Of a stretch of DNA of 64,000 bases, positions 32,441 to 40,450 are shown piece after piece; the first letter of the stretch is position 1; the number at the start of each line of letters is the position of its first letter. Made by a program: the position numbers and the translations under genes. The notes under the pieces are model-generated. The model was not told the origin of the DNA. It searched no databases and was given only the letters and a program-made list of their open reading frames with translations. This stretch comes from Arthrobacter sp. DWC3 (GTDB taxonomy: Bacteria; Actinomycetota; Actinomycetes; Actinomycetales; Micrococcaceae), in NCBI RefSeq assembly GCF_002929375.1, contig NZ_PJIP01000007.1, forward strand, positions 124,001 to 188,000. Reading direction: 5' to 3'.

Positions 32441-32932
32441 CTAGCGAGCCGTCCGAGGTGGCAGGAGGTCGATGCACTCACTGCGGAGGGGCGTGAGAAT
32501 CGCTTCGGCAAGGTCCTCCAGCTGCTCGAGTTGCCGATCCTCGAGAAGGTCGAACACCCGGGCTCGGACTTCCGCGACGTACCCGGGTTCCACCTCGGCC
32601 AGGACGCGCGCCCCCGACGGCGTCAGCCTGGCCAGGGTCTTCCGCGCGTCGGTGGGGTCCGCACTGCGGCTCAGCAGGCTCCTTCTCTCCAACCGGCCCA
32701 CGATCCGCGAGAGGTGCGACGGCGTCACGCTGGCGGTGGCAGCCAGGCGGCTCATGTGGACTTCGCGATCCTCGCTGAGCGACAGACAGCGCAGCACCCC
32801 GTACTCGGCATGGCTGAGATCCGCCGACCGCTCGAGGTAGGTGTCCAGCTCCGCGGGCAGCCACATCATCACGCCCACCAGCAACGACCAGGTCCGGTCC
32901 TGCTGGGCCGAGAGGCGATCTGCTGCAGACAT
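32441..32932 (-). CDS. MarR family transcriptional regulator
   Basis: A 163-residue winged-helix regulator with MarR layout: dimerisation helices at both ends, and a central DNA-binding domain with recognition-helix region ASVTPSHLSRIVGRLERRSLL near 67-87 and wing DPTDARKTLARLT near 92-104. It is transcribed divergently from a quinone oxidoreductase gene; the 102-base gap holds a 12-bp inverted repeat with two palindromic sites. By analogy with similar pairs it probably represses itself and the reductase until an electrophile or phenolic ligand binds. Confidence 0.9.
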   Translation of the reverse strand: MSAADRLSAQQDRTWSLLVGVMMWLPAELDTYLERSADLSHAEYGVLRCLSLSEDREVHMSRLAATASVTPSHLSRIVGRLERRSLLSRSADPTDARKTLARLTPSGARVLAEVEPGYVAEVRARVFDLLEDRQLEQLEDLAEAILTPLRSECIDLLPPRTAR

Positions 32933-32947
32933 GACCCCAGACTACCG

Positions 32948-32999
32948 ATACTTGCCGCGGAAAGGAATCGGGATCAACATTTGTTTTCGCGGCAAGTAT
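32948..32999. promoter_or_regulatory. Double MarR operator between marR and the quinone oxidoreductase gene
   Basis: ATACTTGCCGCG (32948-32959) and its exact reverse complement CGCGGCAAGTAT (32988-32999) flank a 28-base spacer. The left arm lies in a near-palindrome CTTGCCGCGGAAAG (32951-32964), and the right arm is a mirrored, weaker version. This is the expected pattern of two dimer sites in a divergent promoter. Confidence 0.75.
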
Positions 33000-33034
33000 T
33001 TGCTGCATCACGTCCACCCGAGAGCAGGATCCCC

Positions 33035-33937
33035 ATGCGCGCTGCCCGTTTCCACTCGTACGGAGCCCCCGATGTCCTCGTGATAGAGGACGCGCCGGAA
33101 CCCCATGCCCTTGCGGGTTCGGTGCGGATCAGGGTGCACGCCACGAGCGTGAACCCCATCGACGTCCTCCTGCGCGCCGGTCATCTGGCGCCGTTCCTGC
33201 CGTTACCCCTGCCCGCCGTCCCCGGCCGCGACGCTGTGGGCGTGGTGGACGAGGTCGGTCCGGGCGTGACGGACGCACAGGTGGGCGACATCGTGTTCGG
33301 CCTGGGCGGGGTCAGCGACACCACTGCCGAGTTCGCCGTCCTCACCGCATGGAGCAGCGTCCCTCACGGGTGGTCGACGGGGCAGGCCGCTGCAGCAGGG
33401 CTCGCGTCCGCCACCGCGGCAGCGGCTCTCCGGGCGCTGGGCGACCTCAAAGGGAAGACGTTCCTCATCGAGGGCGCATCCGGCGCCGTGGGGGGCGCCG
33501 CCGCAGCGTTCGCCCTCGCCGCCGGCGCCACTGTCATCGGTACGGGGCGCGAGAGCAACCACCCGCACCTGGAGTCGCTCGGTGTCCTCCCCACGACGTA
33601 CGGTCCGGGGCTCGCCGAGCGTGTGCTGGCCCTCGCGCCCGGCGGTGTCGACGCAGCCCTGCATTCCGCCCCGTCCGCCTCGTTGCCGGACCTGCTGAGC
33701 ATCGTGGGGGACACGTCCCGGGTCGTCACGGTGATCGACGACCAGGGGGCCGCGCGCCTCGGTGTCAGGAAAGTCGATGCCCGCAACGAGTCGGCCCTCC
33801 TGAGGTATGCCGCCGCGCTCGGGACGGACGGGCTCTACACCCCCCGCGTCGACCATGAGGTCTCCCTGGCCGACATCGTCGAGGCGCACACCCTGGCCGA
33901 AGCGGGCAGTGGCAAAGTCGTCATCACGCTGCCCTGA
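33035..33937 (+). CDS. Zinc-independent NADP-dependent alcohol dehydrogenase / quinone oxidoreductase
   Basis: Medium-chain reductase of the quinone oxidoreductase group, 300 residues. The N-terminal GroES-like domain has ATSVNPIDVLLRAGH near 36-50 and PAVPGRDAVGVVDEVG near 62-77; the nucleotide-binding domain has the GASGAVGGAAAAF motif near 149. No zinc-ligand cysteines are present, so it is the zinc-free type that reduces quinones or reactive enones with NADPH. ATG at 33035 follows AGCAGGAT. Expression is probably controlled by the divergent MarR. Confidence 0.88.
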   Translation: MRAARFHSYGAPDVLVIEDAPEPHALAGSVRIRVHATSVNPIDVLLRAGHLAPFLPLPLPAVPGRDAVGVVDEVGPGVTDAQVGDIVFGLGGVSDTTAEFAVLTAWSSVPHGWSTGQAAAAGLASATAAAALRALGDLKGKTFLIEGASGAVGGAAAAFALAAGATVIGTGRESNHPHLESLGVLPTTYGPGLAERVLALAPGGVDAALHSAPSASLPDLLSIVGDTSRVVTVIDDQGAARLGVRKVDARNESALLRYAAALGTDGLYTPRVDHEVSLADIVEAHTLAEAGSGKVVITLP

Positions 33938-34022
33938 CACCTGGCCGCCCGGGGGAGGGAGTGCGGTGGGATCCTCCCGGAGTGTGCGGTGAAGGGGCCC
34001 GTCCTGCGATCATGCACATCGA

Positions 34023-34034
34023 TATGCTGTCGCC
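34023..34034 (+). promoter_or_regulatory. Candidate leaderless promoter of the DUF1697 pseudogene
   Basis: TATGCT at 34023-34028 lies six bases before the ATG at 34035, the same arrangement seen upstream of metK and other genes here. The promoter seems to have outlived the gene. Confidence 0.4.
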
Positions 34035-34557
34035 ATGGCACGATCCGTGGCGTAGATCCGGGGCGTCGGAGGGCCGACCGCGCTGCGGATGGCCGACCTT
34101 CGGTCGGCTCTGGAAGACGCCGGGCTTCCCGGCGTGAGGACCCTGCAGGTCGCAGGGAATGTGGTCTCCGACCACGGGGACGGACCGATGACGGCTTACG
34201 CCCAGCTCGTCAGGCGTACCGTGCGCCGGACGTTCGGCCACGATCTTCCCGTGGTCGTCCGGTCGCATCAGGAGCTCCTCGACGCCGAGCGGCGCAATCC
34301 CTTCGTCGGCACCTAGGAGGGCCGCTGCGTGATGACGGTGTTCCTCGGGACGCCACCGGGCGCCGGGCATCGTCCTCGACCCCACGAGGGGCGCACCCGA
34401 CCTGTTCGTCGTGGACGGTATGGAGATTTTCGTGCGCTACGCCGATGCCGTGGCGGGCTCGAAGCTCCAGGCATCCTGGTTCGAGAAAGAACTCGGCGTC
34501 GTCGGCACCGCCCGTAACGCCAACACCGTCGCGAAGCTCGTCCAACTCACCGCCTGA
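34035..34557 (+). pseudogene. DUF1697 family pseudogene
   Basis: The pieces are in DUF1697 order but the frame is broken several times. ATG 34035 reads MARSVA, then TAG at 34053-34055 where intact members read LLRGINVGG. The frame resumes with MADLRSALEDAGLPGVRTL and VAGNVV and runs to RNPF, then meets a stop at 34314-34316. After TVFLGTPP the frame changes near 34365 to frame 1, which carries the C-terminal family blocks VDGMEIFVRY, WFEKELGVVGTAR and NTVAKLVQL to the TGA at 34555. Family function is unknown. Confidence 0.8.
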
Positions 34558-34574
34558 GGCGTCGAACCCGGACG

Positions 34575-35351
34575 TCACCCGGTGAAGGCTCCGGGGGTGA
34601 TTCCCAGAACACGCTTGAAGTGCCTCGTCAGGTGCGACTGATCATGGAAGCCCGCCTTCGCCGCCGCCTCGGATGCCGGAAGTCCGTCGAGCAGGAGGCG
34701 CCGTGCACGGTCCACCCGACGACCTGTGACGTAGCGGTAGGGCGCGATCCCGTACGCCGTCGAGAAGGCCCGCACCAGGTGACTCGGGTGGACGCCCAGC
34801 ACTCGAGCCGCGTCCGCGATGGTGAACGACTCGGACAGGCGGTCATCCAGCATCTCGCGCAACCGGCGAGCCAGGGGCGCGTCGCGCTCGGCAGACGGCG
34901 GTGCGCCCAGACGGGTCCGTACGGCATCACGGAGCGCGAGAACGCCACATTCCGCCGCCAGGGCGTCACCCGGCGAGGACAGTGCTGCGTGAATGCCCGT
35001 CACCGCCGTGACAACCCGGCGATCCGTCAGCATCGGGTGCGTCACGGCCGCGTTCGCGGCCGTGGCAGGCAGCCATTCCTCACTGAGGTAGAGGACCCGT
35101 TTACGGAAGGACCGGCCGCCGACGGCGGAGCGCCCGTCATGCGGCACATGCGGTGGCAGCAGGGTGATCGACTGTGGCGTGGCCTGGTGCCGCGTGCGGT
35201 CCAGATCGTACGTCACTGCCCGCTCGTCGATCAGCAGGACCGTCCAATCGTCATGGGTGTGGGACGGGTAGCTGTGATCCTGGAACGTTGCGTGCAGCAC
35301 CTCCCGCACATAGGGCACGGACGGATGCCATGCCCGCACCGAGTTGCCCAT
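34575..35351 (-). CDS. AraC family transcriptional regulator
   Basis: A 258-residue regulator with an N-terminal cupin-type sensor domain (SYPSHTHDDWTVLLIDERA near 30; LLPPHVPHDG near 68) and a C-terminal double helix-turn-helix (ADAARVLGVHPSHLVRAFS near 180; second motif AAAKAGFHDQSHLTRHFKR near 231-249). The ATG at 35351 is preferred to a TTG five codons upstream. It is divergent from a DUF2000 gene with only 49 bases between the starts, so the two probably share control. Ligand unknown. Confidence 0.88.
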   Translation of the reverse strand: MGNSVRAWHPSVPYVREVLHATFQDHSYPSHTHDDWTVLLIDERAVTYDLDRTRHQATPQSITLLPPHVPHDGRSAVGGRSFRKRVLYLSEEWLPATAANAAVTHPMLTDRRVVTAVTGIHAALSSPGDALAAECGVLALRDAVRTRLGAPPSAERDAPLARRLREMLDDRLSESFTIADAARVLGVHPSHLVRAFSTAYGIAPYRYVTGRRVDRARRLLLDGLPASEAAAKAGFHDQSHLTRHFKRVLGITPGAFTG

Positions 35352-35400
35352 GCAAGGAATGTACAAGACGCCCGCCGTTGCATCGACGATCCTGACTCAC

Positions 35401-35703
35401 ATGCCTGAACACACGCCGACCGTCGTCGACTCCCACGCTCCAGCGCCCGGCCGCTTCGACACGAAGGTGGTCGTGGTGCTCGACGAGGACCTGCTGCCGT
35501 GGCAGGAACTCAACGTCACGGCGTTCCTCATGAGTGCCATCACCACCAGCGCCCCGGACCTGTTCGCCACGAGTCACGACGAGGCGAACAGGGCCGCGGT
35601 CGCGGCGGTGCCGGCCCGCGAACTGGATCTTGTCGGGCTCGGCCTCCGCGGTCCCCGCAACGTCGTGGATCGCATCGTGAAGGGTGCGCGGATGCACAGG
35701 TGA
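35401..35703 (+). CDS. DUF2000 family protein with an apparent internal deletion
   Basis: The 100 residues match both ends of the DUF2000 family (usually about 135-140 residues): N-terminal FDTKVVVVLDEDL...WQELNVTAFLMSAI and C-terminal LFATSHDEANRAAV...GLRGPRNVVDRIVKGARMHR. The middle third, including the part equivalent to a GEPY...YLPM...QPV...RALERG region, is missing with the frame preserved, at about codon 61. The product may fold poorly. Start ATG 35401 was chosen because the conserved region begins soon after; no good ribosome binding site is seen. Function of the family is unknown. Confidence 0.72.
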   Translation: MPEHTPTVVDSHAPAPGRFDTKVVVVLDEDLLPWQELNVTAFLMSAITTSAPDLFATSHDEANRAAVAAVPARELDLVGLGLRGPRNVVDRIVKGARMHR

Positions 35704-35733
35704 GACGTCCGGATGGAGTCCGGAGGTCGGGGG

Positions 35734-36228
35734 TCAGGCCTTCCGCCGCCGAGCCGCCGAGCGCGGCGGGGCCGCCCGGAGGTGGGCGCTGACGCGGCCG
35801 AGGATGCGCGCGAGATCGCCGGCGTCGTCGTCGCTGAGCGGCGCGAAGAGGAGTGCGCGGACGGCCTCGATATGACCGGGGAACACCGCCGCGAGGACGT
35901 CACGGCCGGCGGCCGTGATCGCGACGACGGTGCTGCGCTCGTCGTCGGGAGAGGGGGAACGGGTGACCAGGCCGCGCTGGTCGAGCAGCTGTGCCTGGTA
36001 GGTCAGGCCGCTGCGGCTGTAGACCACGCCGTCGGCGAGGTCGGTCATGCGCAGGTACCCGTCCGGGGCGTCCCCGAGGCGCGCCAGGAGCTGGAACTGG
36101 ACGTAGCTCAGGCCGCCGACGTCACGGAGCTGCTTCTCGACGGCAGGGCGTAGAAGGCTGCTCACCTCCGTGAAGGCGAAGTAGGCCTGGAGCTGTGCCG
36201 GTGTCAGTGGAGGAGGAGTATCGGTCAT
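35734..36228 (-). CDS. MarR family transcriptional regulator
   Basis: A 164-residue winged-helix repressor. The DNA-binding domain includes MTDLADGVVYSRSGLTYQAQLLDQRGLV near 61-88 and the wing SPDDERSTVVAIT near 92-104. The C-terminus is Arg/Ala-rich. ATG 36228 follows a strong purine-rich site on the minus strand, while the frame open far upstream overlaps the divergent gene and is rejected. It faces a quinone oxidoreductase gene across a duplicated palindromic operator, so it very likely controls that gene. Confidence 0.9.
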   Translation of the reverse strand: MTDTPPPLTPAQLQAYFAFTEVSSLLRPAVEKQLRDVGGLSYVQFQLLARLGDAPDGYLRMTDLADGVVYSRSGLTYQAQLLDQRGLVTRSPSPDDERSTVVAITAAGRDVLAAVFPGHIEAVRALLFAPLSDDDAGDLARILGRVSAHLRAAPPRSAARRRKA

Positions 36229-36244
36229 CGTCCGATCATAGGGG

Positions 36245-36300
36245 TTGCTTCGAGTTCGAAGTGGTGTATGGTTCTCACATCTGCTTCGAACTCGAAGCAA
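36245..36300. promoter_or_regulatory. Duplicated MarR operator overlapping the oxidoreductase promoter
   Basis: TTGCTTCGAGTTCGAAG (36245-36261) and its exact reverse complement at 36284-36300 flank 22 bases. Each arm contains its own palindrome CTTCGANNTCGAAG (36248-36261 and 36284-36297; centres 36 bp apart). A likely promoter lies within: TTGCTT (36245-36250), 16 bases, TATGGT (36267-36272). One site covers the -35, the other the start region. Confidence 0.85.
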
Positions 36301-36318
36301 CTGGCGAAAGGTATGACC

Positions 36319-37251
36319 ATGAAGGCGATCCAGTTCCAGGAAGTCGGCGGTCCCGAGGTCCTCACGTACGGCGAGATCGAGCAGCCGACGCCGGCTGCCG
36401 GGCAGGTGCGGGTGCGCGTCGCGGCATCGGCGTTCAACGCGGCGGACAACGGAATGCGGGCCGGGTTCCTGCCGATCCCGATCGAGCTGCCGCACGTACC
36501 GGGTTACGACGTCTCCGGCACCATCGACGCGGTGGGCGACGGCGTCGACGGGTTCGCGGAAGGCGATCCCGTGATCGCCTTCCTGCCGATGGAGCGCAAC
36601 GGGGGAGCGGCCGAGTACGTGATCGCACCGGCCGACGCCGTCGTCGCGGCTCCCACGAGCATCCCCCTCGCCGACGCCGCGGCGCTGCCGTCCGTGGCAC
36701 TGACGGCGTGGCAGGCGCTCTTCGACGAGGGCGGGCTCGAAGCGGGCCGGCGCGTCCTGATCGTCGGGGCCGGTGGCGTCGTGGGCAAGTACGCCATCCA
36801 GCTCGCCGAGCGCGCCGGTGTCCATGTCATCGCCACGGCCAGCCCGCGGAGCGTCGACGCCGTCCGTGCGGCCGGAGCGGACCAGATCATCGACCACACC
36901 GACACGGACCTGCTCAGCGCGCTCGACGGGCAGGTCGATGTCCTGCTGAACCTCGCTCCGATCGAGCCGGAGCAGTTCGCGGGGTACGTGGCCGCCGTGC
37001 GCGACGGAGGACTGGTCGTCAGCACCACGGCGTTCATGACCACCCCCGGGGACGACACGCGGGGCGTGCAGGCGCGGACGGTGTTCGTCCTCCCCAACCG
37101 CGACCGGCTCGCGCAACTGGTGTCGCTCGTCGACGACGGCGCACTCACCGTCGAGGTGACGCGCCGGATCCCCCTCACGGAACTGCCCGCCCTCCACGCC
37201 GAGGCAAGCACCGGTCGCGTCCCTGGGAAGGTCATCGTCGTCCCGGCCTGA
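36319..37251 (+). CDS. NADP-dependent oxidoreductase (quinone reductase type)
   Basis: Zinc-free medium-chain reductase, 310 residues. It shows the GroES-like N-terminal domain (VAASAFNAADNGMRAGF near 35; VPGYDVSGTIDAVG near 61) and a nucleotide-binding motif GAGGVVGKYAIQLAERAG near 149. No structural or catalytic zinc cysteines. ATG 36319 is preferred to ATG 36313 because AAAGG at 36307-36311 is then seven bases away. It is the second such reductase within 4 kb (the other at 33035) and has a different MarR partner and operator. Likely a stress-induced quinone or enone reductase. Confidence 0.88.
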   Translation: MKAIQFQEVGGPEVLTYGEIEQPTPAAGQVRVRVAASAFNAADNGMRAGFLPIPIELPHVPGYDVSGTIDAVGDGVDGFAEGDPVIAFLPMERNGGAAEYVIAPADAVVAAPTSIPLADAAALPSVALTAWQALFDEGGLEAGRRVLIVGAGGVVGKYAIQLAERAGVHVIATASPRSVDAVRAAGADQIIDHTDTDLLSALDGQVDVLLNLAPIEPEQFAGYVAAVRDGGLVVSTTAFMTTPGDDTRGVQARTVFVLPNRDRLAQLVSLVDDGALTVEVTRRIPLTELPALHAEASTGRVPGKVIVVPA

Positions 37252-37356
37252 ACGACCGGGCGCCGACGGCGCGGGACTCCGGTGGAGCACGCCTCCGCCG
37301 GACGTCCCGTTCCCGGGCTCCCCGCACGAGCAACCGCGGGCGCTATCCTTCAGCCC

Positions 37357-37956
37357 ATGGGGAATGCGCGGTCGAGAAGTACAGGTGCCATGAGCGTCCT
37401 GGCCGTCGTCGTCGCATCCGGCTGCGCTGCGCCGTCCTTCGTGCAGCCCCGAGCCGGCGACGCGGTGCAGACAGGAGCGTCCGTGGTCCCGGGATTCGTC
37501 GGTCCGACCGGCATGCCGGAACTGACGCGCGCAGCGATCGACGGCTTCCCGGAGCCCCTCCCGGAGGGCGTCTCCTGGTCGGCCGCGCCGATCCACCTGT
37601 GGCGCGACGATCCACAAGCCGCGATCGAGGACAGCGTGCCGGAGGTCGGCGTCGCCGAGTACTGGTTGTGCACCTGGATGCGGGACTACCTCGGCGCCGT
37701 GGACGCCGGCGACCAGCCGCGCGCTGACCTGGCGATGTCCCAGCTCGGCAAGTACCCCTCCCTGCCGGCCATCATCGCCGACAACCCGAACCCCAAGGCC
37801 TTCTCCGCTTCCGTCCTCCAGCCGGCCAGGATGGGCGACACGCGGATGCTCCGCGAATTCTTCACGACATGCAGGAGCCTGAGCGTCGCGGCCGACGGCA
37901 CGCCGACACTGACGAAGATGGCCCCGACATCGCCCGATTCGGCCCAGCGTGGCTGA
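37357..37956 (+). CDS. Putative lipoprotein, function unknown
   Basis: A 199-residue protein with a short lipoprotein signal: MGNARSRSTG, hydrophobic AMSVLAVVVA, lipobox ASGC near residue 23. The mature domain includes EYWLCTWMRDYLGAVDAG and FFTTCRSL, with two cysteines that may pair. I do not recognise a family. TATCCT at 37344-37349 lies seven bases before the ATG, so the transcript may be leaderless. The gene overlaps the next one by 8 bases, which suggests a two-gene unit. Confidence 0.7.
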   Translation: MGNARSRSTGAMSVLAVVVASGCAAPSFVQPRAGDAVQTGASVVPGFVGPTGMPELTRAAIDGFPEPLPEGVSWSAAPIHLWRDDPQAAIEDSVPEVGVAEYWLCTWMRDYLGAVDAGDQPRADLAMSQLGKYPSLPAIIADNPNPKAFSASVLQPARMGDTRMLREFFTTCRSLSVAADGTPTLTKMAPTSPDSAQRG

Positions 37957-38488
37957 CACCTCGTCTCCGGCACTCCCAGGCACACCCCCGGGCCTCGGGA
38001 TCCGGGTCGGCGGGCAGTCGCGTGATGCCGTCGTCCGGTCCCTGCAGGACTCCGGCGTACTGCTCAATACCCATGCCGAGACGCTGCTCGCCCACAGCGC
38101 GTTCGACGCCCCGGCAGGTCGGACGCTCCGCATCGTGGAGCGGACGGTGGAACAGCTCGGTCTGGGCGGTGGGGCCGTCCAGTCCCGCGTCTTCGCCGCT
38201 GCGAGGAGTCAGGGCCTCGACCTCTGCCCTCTGGTGACGGGTCCCTACCTCCGCCTGGCGATGATGGACCAGGCGAACGCACCGGATTCGATCCTCTCGG
38301 CGGGCCGGAGCCCCACCGCAGCGGTCCACGTCGCGTCCGAGCCCGTGAGCGAGGACGTGGAGTACCCCAAGGGGTTCTATCTCCGCGTCGTCGATGGGCA
38401 GGCGTGGCTGAGGGGCTATCGCTGCGACGACACCTACGTGTGGGCGCCGGGACAGCGGCTCGCCTTCTCCGTGCCGGACGGGCGCTGA
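37949..38488 (+). CDS. Conserved hypothetical protein
   Basis: A 179-residue soluble protein. Segments such as ETLLAHSAFDAP, ARSQGLDLCPLVTGPYLRLAM and GFYLRVVDGQAWLRGYRC recall a family of uncharacterised bacterial proteins in which a C-terminal domain ends with a WLRGY-like strand; some members are misleadingly labelled helicase. No catalytic motif is evident and it has no signal peptide. The GTG start lies inside the end of the lipoprotein gene, so it is probably co-translated with it. Function unknown. Confidence 0.68.
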   Translation: MADTSSPALPGTPPGLGIRVGGQSRDAVVRSLQDSGVLLNTHAETLLAHSAFDAPAGRTLRIVERTVEQLGLGGGAVQSRVFAAARSQGLDLCPLVTGPYLRLAMMDQANAPDSILSAGRSPTAAVHVASEPVSEDVEYPKGFYLRVVDGQAWLRGYRCDDTYVWAPGQRLAFSVPDGR

Positions 38489-38591
38489 GGCGCGGCCCGA
38501 CCGCGGCTCCTCCCCTGGAGAACGCAGGACGCACGGTAGCCCGGATCCCGGCCTATGCCCGCGCCTGTCCCGGAAGGCGGGCGTACGTCGC

Positions 38592-38993
38592 TCAGGCGCC
38601 GGGCTCGTACCCGATGAGCCAGTGGAGTCCGTGGCGATCGACGACCTGCCCGTCCGACGCGCCCCACGGTTTCTCGGCCAGGGGATCGACGACGGACCCG
38701 CCCACCGAGAGCCCGGAGAACCATTCGTGGAGGATCGCCGGCTCCGCGGTGCCCAGCAGGGAGAGCATCAGCCCTTCGCACCGCACCGTCCTCTCGCCCG
38801 CGGCCGCGTCCGCCCCCGCGAGCACCACCGGGCCGTCGAGAGTGCCATGGGCGATCGCCGACGGCGGGCCGTCCTGCCGGGAGAAGTCGGCGAACGTGTG
38901 CAGGGATAGTTCGCCCCCGAAGACCTCCGCATAGAAGACGAGCGCTTCCCGCGCGGTCCCGGGGAACCTGATGTAGATCTGAGGTGCAGCCAT
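38592..38993 (-). CDS. VOC family protein (PhnB-like)
   Basis: A 133-residue vicinal-oxygen-chelate fold protein of the PhnB/3-demethylubiquinone methyltransferase-like group. It begins with the beta-strand IYIRFPGTAREALVFYAEVFGG typical of the group and ends WGASDGQVVDRHGLHWLIGYEPG. Such proteins are often annotated as glyoxalases but most have no known substrate. CAGGAG lies upstream of the ATG. Monocistronic by appearance. Confidence 0.82.
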   Translation of the reverse strand: MAAPQIYIRFPGTAREALVFYAEVFGGELSLHTFADFSRQDGPPSAIAHGTLDGPVVLAGADAAAGERTVRCEGLMLSLLGTAEPAILHEWFSGLSVGGSVVDPLAEKPWGASDGQVVDRHGLHWLIGYEPGA

Positions 38994-39058
38994 GCCTGAA
39001 CGCTCCTGACGCCGGGTGGTGGGTGGCTCGAGAGTACCGCGGCGGAGTGTCGAGGCGC

Positions 39059-39096
39059 CGCATCCCGGGGCCGGAAGCGCGGAACCCCGGGATGCG
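39059..39096 (-). terminator. Inverted repeat downstream of the methyltransferase gene
   Basis: CGCATCCCGGGG (39059-39070) pairs perfectly with CCCCGGGATGCG (39085-39096) around a 14-nt loop, 26 bases past the end of the minus-strand methyltransferase gene. No T tract. Confidence 0.6.
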
Positions 39097-39122
39097 GGCA
39101 GCGTCGGCGGTGGGTGTCCGGG

Positions 39123-40274
39123 TCAGGTCCTGGCGACGAAGTAGGAATTGAACGGGTCCGAGTCCACCCCCTTCGACTCGATCCCGCCGAAGCCGGCCTC
39201 GGCGAGCATCGACAGCGCACGCTGTCCACCCCAGACGGTTCCCAGGCCGTCGCCGTCGAGCCCGAGCGACACGCTCATGCAGTGGACGGTGGAGATCGCG
39301 TAGAGGTAGCTGCCCCAGGGGAGGGCGATGTTGTCCTCGACGTTGCTCGACGCCTTGATGTCCACCATCAGGAACACCCCGCCGGGGCGCAGGGCGCGCC
39401 GGATGTTGCGGAGCACTCTCGCCGGATGAGCCTGGTCGTGGATGGCGTCGAATGCGGTGACCGCGTCGAAGCCGCCCCGGACGTCCAGGCGGGCGACGTC
39501 GAGCACCTCGAACACCGCGTTCGTGATCCCCAGCCGACGGGCCTCGGCGCGCGCAGCGCCGACGGCCGCCTCGGAGAAGTCGTAGCCGGTGAACCGGCTG
39601 GCAGGGAACGCCTGCGCCATCAGGTTGATGGCGTGCCCGCTGCCGCAGCCGATGTCGGCGACGTCGATGCCGTCCTCGAGCCGCTCGGGCAGGTCCGGCA
39701 CGAGCGGGAGGATCCCGTCCACCAGCGCGAGATCGTGCACCGCGGCACTGGTCTCGGCCATGTTGCGGTGGAAGAGGGGGTAGTCCTCGTAGGACAGACC
39801 GCCGCCGCGCCGGAAGTGCTCGATGACCTTCTGTTCCATCTCACCCATCATCGACGTGTGCTGCATGAGGATGGCGAGATTATTGGGACCGGCGGCGCTC
39901 GTGAGCACCGCCGCGTACTCGGGCGGAAGCCGGTAGGTCCCGGCTGCGGGATCGTACCGGACCACCCGGGCCGCCGTCATGCCGCCCAGCCACTCGCGTA
40001 CGTAGCGCTCGTCGAGGTCCCCGGCGTCCGCGATCTGCTCGCTCGAGGCGGGAGGCAGCGCCGCCAGCACCTCGAACAGCCCGGTCTGGTGACCGATACT
40101 GGTCAGCACGGCGATCGCCGCGTCGTTGAGGATCCCCACGAAGCGCGCAGCAGCGGCCGCAGCCAACTCCTCGGTGGTGGCTTCACCGGTGTCCGATTCC
40201 ACGGTTTCCACAGTTTCCACGGCGTCGAGGGCCTCGATGGTGAGGTCCCCGGTGGATGTCTCCTGGATGGTCAT
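39123..40274 (-). CDS. Class I SAM-dependent methyltransferase with winged-helix N-terminal domain
   Basis: A 383-residue protein. After an acidic Thr/Glu/Val-rich leader (about 1-30) comes a winged-helix region ([26 protein letters not shown] near 54) and then a Rossmann methyltransferase with motif [12 protein letters not shown] near 205 and a downstream motif [15 protein letters not shown] near 268. The organisation resembles mycobacterial Rv2258c-type enzymes; substrate unknown. ATG 40274 is fixed by a perfect AGGAGGA seven bases upstream. It lies downstream of the TPR-LuxR regulator on the same strand. Confidence 0.85.
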   Translation of the reverse strand: MTIQETSTGDLTIEALDAVETVETVESDTGEATTEELAAAAAARFVGILNDAAIAVLTSIGHQTGLFEVLAALPPASSEQIADAGDLDERYVREWLGGMTAARVVRYDPAAGTYRLPPEYAAVLTSAAGPNNLAILMQHTSMMGEMEQKVIEHFRRGGGLSYEDYPLFHRNMAETSAAVHDLALVDGILPLVPDLPERLEDGIDVADIGCGSGHAINLMAQAFPASRFTGYDFSEAAVGAARAEARRLGITNAVFEVLDVARLDVRGGFDAVTAFDAIHDQAHPARVLRNIRRALRPGGVFLMVDIKASSNVEDNIALPWGSYLYAISTVHCMSVSLGLDGDGLGTVWGGQRALSMLAEAGFGGIESKGVDSDPFNSYFVART

Positions 40275-40450
40275 GATCTTCCTCCTGTTCGTCACGGGCT
40301 CCTGTCTGCCCGGTTGCTACGACTCTAGGAATCCGGCACCTGCCCGGCATCGGGCGAACGATGCGTTGTGGCCGGTAACCCGATGGGTCGAACGATGCAG
40401 ACGTACGCCGAGGTGCGGCTGCATGGAAGCCGCACCGCATGGTGCCCCGA

